64,000 bases of DNA, from positions 1 to 64,000 of the forward strand of contig NZ_JQKD01000011.1 of the NCBI RefSeq assembly GCF_000745855.1. The letters run 5' to 3'. A program made the position numbers and the translations under genes. Each line of letters opens with the position of its first letter. Position 1 is the first letter of the stretch. This DNA comes from Xenophilus azovorans DSM 13620. Its GTDB lineage: Bacteria > Pseudomonadota > Gammaproteobacteria > Burkholderiales > Burkholderiaceae_C. Below are positions 60,212 to 64,000 of this stretch, piece by piece. Under the pieces are notes generated by a model. It was given only the letters and a program-made list of their open reading frames with translations. It did no database searches and was not told the origin of the DNA.

Positions 60212-61891
60212 TCACGTCCCGGGCGCCGTGGTGCCGGCTTCCAGGTCCAGCAGACGCCGGGCCAAGCGGAGCAGCCGAAAGAGCTTGACCAACGCGGTGT
60301 CGCTCAAGCGCCTTGCGCCGCTGCCATGGCCTTGGCTCTGGCCGTGCAACAGGGTCGGCAGGTCGGCGGCGAGCTGCGCGCCGTCCAGGCCCGCTTCGGC
60401 GACGGGCTGACCCGTCAGCGAAGTGAGGAGCGTCAGCACCGCGCGGCCGAGCGGCGACGGGGCTTGGCCGCGGGCGCGGCACGCAAACCCGATGCCATCG
60501 GCGCGATCCTCGATGTACTCGTCCAGGCCTGCCTCCCCGGCGATCTCGCGCGCGAACTGCGCGATGTGGATGCGCAGCCGATCGGGCGTGTCCAGGCCGG
60601 CGTCGATGTACCAGACATCGGAGATCGGATAGAGTCCGCCGGCTTGCACCGGGATGGACTGCAACACGCTCGCCGAGAAGTCGGGCGGCAGCGCATCGCC
60701 CAACTGGTCGGCGACCATGCGCTGGATCGACTGCAGCCGTTCGGTCGTCGGTGCCGGCGAGACGATGTGCTCACGAAGCAGATCGCTCGGTGCAGCCGCC
60801 GGGCTTCCCGTGGCCGCTTCGCCAGCCGCCGTGTCGTCGTGGCGCAAGGTGGGCTCGGACGCCGGAGGGCTGGCGGGTGGAGGACCGGCCGCCGCTGCAG
60901 GCGTGGCGATGGACGATGCTGCGCCCGGCGGAGTCGGCGTGCCGGCGGTGGGCGAAGGCAACGCCGGCTGCGCCGCAGGTGGCGTCGGGTCACTGACCAG
61001 CGCCCGGTGGCGGCTTTCCGATTCGGTCAGGTCCAGCGCCAGCACGTCGTAGCCGATGCCCAGCAGCTCGGACATCTGGCCGATCAGCTCGTCTTGCACG
61101 CGCTGCGGCGCGAACTCGTCGCCCTGCGTGTCGAACTGCGCCAGCACCTCCTGAAAAAAGCTGTCGAAGTCCAGCGGCAGCGAGCGGTCCTTGGCGTAGT
61201 GCTCCCAGGTGCGTTTGCAGGCCGTGCGCATGACCGACAGCCGCTCGACCTGGTGGCGCCCAAGGCCGCCATAAAGCACGGTGGGAATGGCGGGCAGCAG
61301 GTAGCGCACCGCGTCGGCCATGCGGGTGATGTGCGACCGCTGGACGGGGAAGCCATCGGCCGCCAGGCGGCGGGCCAGTTCCGACTGGCTCAGGGCGGCG
61401 CCGCTCTCCTGCTCGTAGAACTCCCGTGCTTTCTCGACGCCGAGCGCGCGCTCGATGAACGTGAGGCCGCCGCGCAGTTCGTTCTCGGCAAGATGCCCGG
61501 TCAGCGCGACGATTTCACCGCGCTCCGGCCATGGTCGGAACAGACACGATATGCGGAAGAAGCGTTCTTCCTTGGTCTCCGACCAGAGTTCGCGCAGGAT
61601 CGCCAGCCGCGTGTTGCCGCCGTTGCGGATGATGTAGTGGTCCCCGCCGGGCCGGCGCGTGATAGCCGGCGCCGCGTCCAGGCCGCGCTCGCGGATGGAC
61701 GCCTTGATTTCCTCGTAAGCCGGGTTGCGCTTCATGCGCGGGTCATGGTCGTAGGGCCGCAACTGGTCCAGCGTCACGACCATGGGCGTGTCCGCGATCG
61801 GGTCGCTCAAGGCCGTAGCCGCTGGGCCGCTGCGCTCGAAGCCGGCCGCGAGCAGCTTGCCTGCCATGTCCTGCGAGGTCATGTCAGCCAT
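60212..61891 (-). CDS. parB: ICE ParB-family partition protein (TIGR03764)
   Basis: A 559-residue ParB. The N-terminal ParB nuclease-like domain has LRPYDHDPRMKRNPAYEEIK and IRNGGNTRLAILREL (about residues 40-100), followed by the HTH region (SQSELARRLAADGFPVQRSHITR, about 170-192). A Pro/Ala-rich linker (about 300-370) and an ICE-specific C-terminal domain follow. It should act with ParA to stabilise the excised circular form. The start overlaps the HicA-like gene by eight bases. Confidence 0.9.
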   Translation of the reverse strand: MADMTSQDMAGKLLAAGFERSGPAATALSDPIADTPMVVTLDQLRPYDHDPRMKRNPAYEEIKASIRERGLDAAPAITRRPGGDHYIIRNGGNTRLAILRELWSETKEERFFRISCLFRPWPERGEIVALTGHLAENELRGGLTFIERALGVEKAREFYEQESGAALSQSELARRLAADGFPVQRSHITRMADAVRYLLPAIPTVLYGGLGRHQVERLSVMRTACKRTWEHYAKDRSLPLDFDSFFQEVLAQFDTQGDEFAPQRVQDELIGQMSELLGIGYDVLALDLTESESRHRALVSDPTPPAAQPALPSPTAGTPTPPGAASSIATPAAAAGPPPASPPASEPTLRHDDTAAGEAATGSPAAAPSDLLREHIVSPAPTTERLQSIQRMVADQLGDALPPDFSASVLQSIPVQAGGLYPISDVWYIDAGLDTPDRLRIHIAQFAREIAGEAGLDEYIEDRADGIGFACRARGQAPSPLGRAVLTLLTSLTGQPVAEAGLDGAQLAADLPTLLHGQSQGHGSGARRLSDTALVKLFRLLRLARRLLDLEAGTTAPGT

Positions 61892-62153
61892 GGCCGCACC
61901 CCTCGCAGTCCCCACGACCGCCGGCCGGCGCCATGCGGGCCTCTCGCTCGGCGCGGCGGATCTGCGCACGGGCGTTCAATTCGGCCCGGTGGTCACTCGC
62001 TGTCGAACTCGTGTAGATCGCCGCGCAGCCGGCCTTGGTGAACTTGAGGTGCCCGCCCGGCGTGCGCTTGACGTGCCAGCCCTCACCGACCGCGAACTCG
62101 ATCAGGGCGCGCAGCCGCTTGTGGCCGCGGGCCAGCTCATGTGCGTTCGCCAT
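61884..62153 (-). CDS. HicA-like small protein
   Basis: An 89-residue protein whose middle part GWHVKRTPGGHLKFTKAG (about residues 26-43) resembles the double-stranded RNA-binding fold of HicA toxins, including the His of the G-H-x-K motif. No HicB gene is adjacent: the neighbours are ParA, overlapping by 17 bases, and ParB. It is conserved here in related ICEs, so a regulatory or structural role is more likely than a toxin. The C-terminus has a CEGCGHG motif. Confidence 0.72.
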   Translation of the reverse strand: MANAHELARGHKRLRALIEFAVGEGWHVKRTPGGHLKFTKAGCAAIYTSSTASDHRAELNARAQIRRAEREARMAPAGGRGDCEGCGHG

Positions 62154-63012
62154 GGGGCCTCCCAGGATCAAGAGGTCGCTGCGGGCGGCCGGATACTTGA
62201 GCCAGTCGGTCCTGCCATTGCGGGAACAACTCGCTGGCGAGCGCGCGCATCGTGTCGAGCGCGGCAGGGGCGACTCTGCCGGGCGGCTGGCGGTGCTCGA
62301 CCCGATGCACCGGCAGGCCGCGCGTTGCGGCACGTGGATACGCTTCTATGGCCGGCACGTCGGTGGCGAGCACGCGGATGCCGGCGCTGTCCTGGAACAG
62401 GTCGCGCAGGGCCTGCTGGATCAGCCGTGCGTTGGCGGACACCGGGTGGACGCGGTTGATGAGCAAGTGCAGCGGCGGCGGTTCGATACCCAGGTGCCGG
62501 TACGGCGCAATGTCTTCGAGCAACTGCATGGTGCCGCGCCGCAGCTCGCGTGCCGCGAGGATTTCCGGCGTGACGGGCGACAGCGCGAGATCGGAGGCGA
62601 GCACCGCCATCTCCAGCAGCACGGAACGCGCGCCCTGGGTGTCGATCAGCACCAGGTCGTAGAGGGGAGCAAGTGCTGGCAGCAGATGCCGCAACCGCAG
62701 GCGGCCATCCGGCGCATGCAGCAACAACGTGTTCAGCTCGCCCCGGTGGTCGTTGGACAGCACCAGGTCCAGGCCCGCGATGATCGTGCGGGACACGAGC
62801 TGGCCAAGGTCGCGCTCGTTGAAGGCCAACAGCTCATAGATGCCGCCCGGCGCGCGCTGGGTCAGTTCGTAGTAGGAGGACAAGGTGGGCTGCACGTCGA
62901 GATCGAGCAGCAGCACGCGCAGGCCCGCGTCCGCGGCGAGCCCGCCCAGGTTGGCGGCCGTCGTGGTCTTGCCGACGCCGCCCTTCGTTGAAATGATGGA
63001 CACGACCTGCAT
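62137..63012 (-). CDS. parA: ParA-family partition ATPase
   Basis: A 291-residue deviant-Walker ATPase: STKGGVGKTTTAANLGG at residues 8-24, switch region LDLDVQPTLSSYY and LIDTQGA as Walker B. It belongs to the ICE ParA/Soj group. With ParB it keeps the excised element in dividing cells. GGAGAGCGCC precedes the ATG. Confidence 0.93.
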   Translation of the reverse strand: MQVVSIISTKGGVGKTTTAANLGGLAADAGLRVLLLDLDVQPTLSSYYELTQRAPGGIYELLAFNERDLGQLVSRTIIAGLDLVLSNDHRGELNTLLLHAPDGRLRLRHLLPALAPLYDLVLIDTQGARSVLLEMAVLASDLALSPVTPEILAARELRRGTMQLLEDIAPYRHLGIEPPPLHLLINRVHPVSANARLIQQALRDLFQDSAGIRVLATDVPAIEAYPRAATRGLPVHRVEHRQPPGRVAPAALDTMRALASELFPQWQDRLAQVSGRPQRPLDPGRPHGERT

Positions 63013-63054
63013 GGCGCTCTCCGGCTGGGAATGGGAAGTCCGCGGGAGAGCGGG

Positions 63055-63267
63055 TCAGGTCCGGTGGTTGAGGCGCTCGGCGATCCACTGGTCGATTTCG
63101 ATCGAATCCCAGCCGACAGCGCGCACGCCCAGGCGCAGCGCCTGAGGGAACTGGCGCTTCTTCATCAGGTTGTAGATGTGGGCGCGTTTGAAGCCGGACT
63201 TCGCTTCGACTTCATCGAGCCGCAGGATGCGGCGCTCGTTCGGCGGGAGTACAGGGGTCTGCGACAT
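63055..63267 (-). CDS. alpA: AlpA-family excisionase-type regulator
   Basis: A 70-residue winged-HTH protein: ILRLDEVEAKSGFKRAHIYN (about residues 13-32) then RAVGWDSIEIDQWIAER, the standard AlpA/MerR-like fold. The ATG at 63267 has GGAGTG eight bases upstream; a GTG nine bases earlier is the alternative start. It lies at the parA end of the maintenance operon and probably controls it or integrase excision functions. Confidence 0.9.
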   Translation of the reverse strand: MSQTPVLPPNERRILRLDEVEAKSGFKRAHIYNLMKKRQFPQALRLGVRAVGWDSIEIDQWIAERLNHRT

Positions 63268-63385
63268 GGCGGTCACTCCTGAACGCTCGGTGGCGTTTGT
63301 TGGCGTGACCTCTATTCAATAGACCTGGCTGCGGAAAGACATTGCAAATGCAATCTCCGCGATTGCACATACAAGCTGGATAACC

Positions 63386-64000
63386 TCATGCGCTTGCGCT
63401 ACGAACGTACCTCTTAGCGTTGGCGAACTTTCCGTTTAAGGTGCGCTCAGTGATGCCCATGGTGCCGCCGTAGTGGGCGACCAATGCAGAGACAAGGGCC
63501 TCCTGCGTTTTGAAGCTGGAATAGGGCACGCCTGAAGGCGACTGGCTCAGCATCAGCGTCAACATCCCTCCAATGATGTTGAGATAGGTCGTTTCCGCCC
63601 GTTCGCTGATCTCGCATTGCTTGGATGCCAACAGCACCGAGGATTGCTTGAGTAGCGTGTCGTGCTGCTCCTGCAGTTCTCGCATCTCACGTCGGGCTTG
63701 TTCAAGCGCGGCCTGAAGGGCCAGCCGCTCCACGAGGATCGCCTGTCCTGTTTCCATGGTGATGAAAGGATGCGCCATGCGTTCGCCACGGCTGAACAGA
63801 AATCCTGGCCGGTGCTCGGGATAGTGGGTGCGCATCCAGCGTTTTAGATCGACATGGCGAACAGTCAGATCCAGAGAATTGAGCAGCTTCGGATCATTGA
63901 GCGTGATCCCGTTCTTGCCGTAGGGCAGCTCTCCGTTGAGGATGCCGTCATAGATACGTTCCGAGTGCAGCCGGCACTCATTCCATCGAGGGCAGTTCAG
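63386..64000 (-). CDS. Unknown protein, C-terminal part (runs off right edge)
   Basis: The frame is open from the right window edge to the stop at 63386, giving 204 residues; the N-terminus is outside. The first part contains GILNGELPYGKNGITLNDP and DLTVRHVDLKRWM, the middle is a long coiled coil (about 90-130 of the visible part, RREMRELQEQHDTLLKQ). The C-terminal segment, EALVSALVAHYGGTMGITERTLNGKFANA, looks like a small DNA-binding domain of plasmid-type proteins. GC content appears lower than in the ICE core. It is separated from alpA by about 120 bp. Family not recognised. Confidence 0.7.
   Translation of the reverse strand: MNCPRWNECRLHSERIYDGILNGELPYGKNGITLNDPKLLNSLDLTVRHVDLKRWMRTHYPEHRPGFLFSRGERMAHPFITMETGQAILVERLALQAALEQARREMRELQEQHDTLLKQSSVLLASKQCEISERAETTYLNIIGGMLTLMLSQSPSGVPYSSFKTQEALVSALVAHYGGTMGITERTLNGKFANAKRYVRSASA

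Overview
The window is the core of one large integrative and conjugative element (ICE) of the PFGI-1 / PAGI-2 / ICEclc class, from a GC-rich proteobacterium of the Pseudomonas, Stenotrophomonas, Achromobacter or Burkholderiales kind. The evidence is a nearly complete, collinear set of the small genes specific to these ICEs (families TIGR03743 to TIGR03765, RAQPRD, DUF3742, DUF3158, DUF2857, DUF3577, STY4528), a MobH relaxase with HD domain, and ParA/ParB/AlpA at the far end. The host species cannot be read from the sequence. Neither att site is inside the window: the relaxase gene runs off the left edge and an unidentified gene runs off the right edge.

Layout. 1-2.6 kb: relaxase start, a PrlF-YhaV toxin-antitoxin pair with a palindromic operator, and DUF3742. 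2.6-16.6 kb: first half of the type IV secretion (mating-pair) operon on the minus strand, from RAQPRD to TraG-N, including the VirB4/TraC ATPase, a DsbA-like oxidoreductase and a RadC-like protein. 16.8-24.1 kb: a plus-strand defence island inserted in that operon, with an HTH/PIN pair, a type III CBASS (TRIP13-like ATPase, two HORMA-type proteins, CD-NTase, NucC nuclease) and a large SMC-like ATPase. 24.1-30.1 kb: rest of the transfer operon (TIGR03747, TraD coupling ATPase, lytic transglycosylase, PilL-like lipoprotein). 30.3-33.4 kb: a plus-strand arsenic operon arsR-arsC-acr3-arsC-arsH. 33.4-53.3 kb: minus-strand accessory module with an SNF2-type helicase, an adenine-methylase-like protein, many small proteins of unknown function and a C5-cytosine methyltransferase. 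A 3.9-kb Tn3-family mercury transposon (merRTPA plus a broken tnpA) has split the DUF3085 gene. 53.8-64 kb: DNA maintenance module with TopB, Ssb, DUF3158, TIGR03761, STY4528 replication protein, DUF2857, ParB, HicA-like protein, ParA and AlpA.

How it works together. TraI, TraD and the TIGR0374x/375x proteins carry out transfer. TopB, Ssb, STY4528, ParA and ParB probably handle replication and upkeep of the excised circle. CBASS, the ATPase, PrlF-YhaV and the methyltransferase protect the element or its host; ars and mer give the host a selectable benefit.

The most unusual signal is non-coding. Five dispersed copies of a roughly 105-125 nt sequence fold into the same five consecutive hairpins with compensatory base changes, each lying upstream of a different minus-strand gene. 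Almost every gene between 35 and 54 kb also has its own GC-rich hairpin leader just before its ribosome binding site, and several leaders can form two mutually exclusive hairpins. I could not match the five-hairpin RNA to a family I know.
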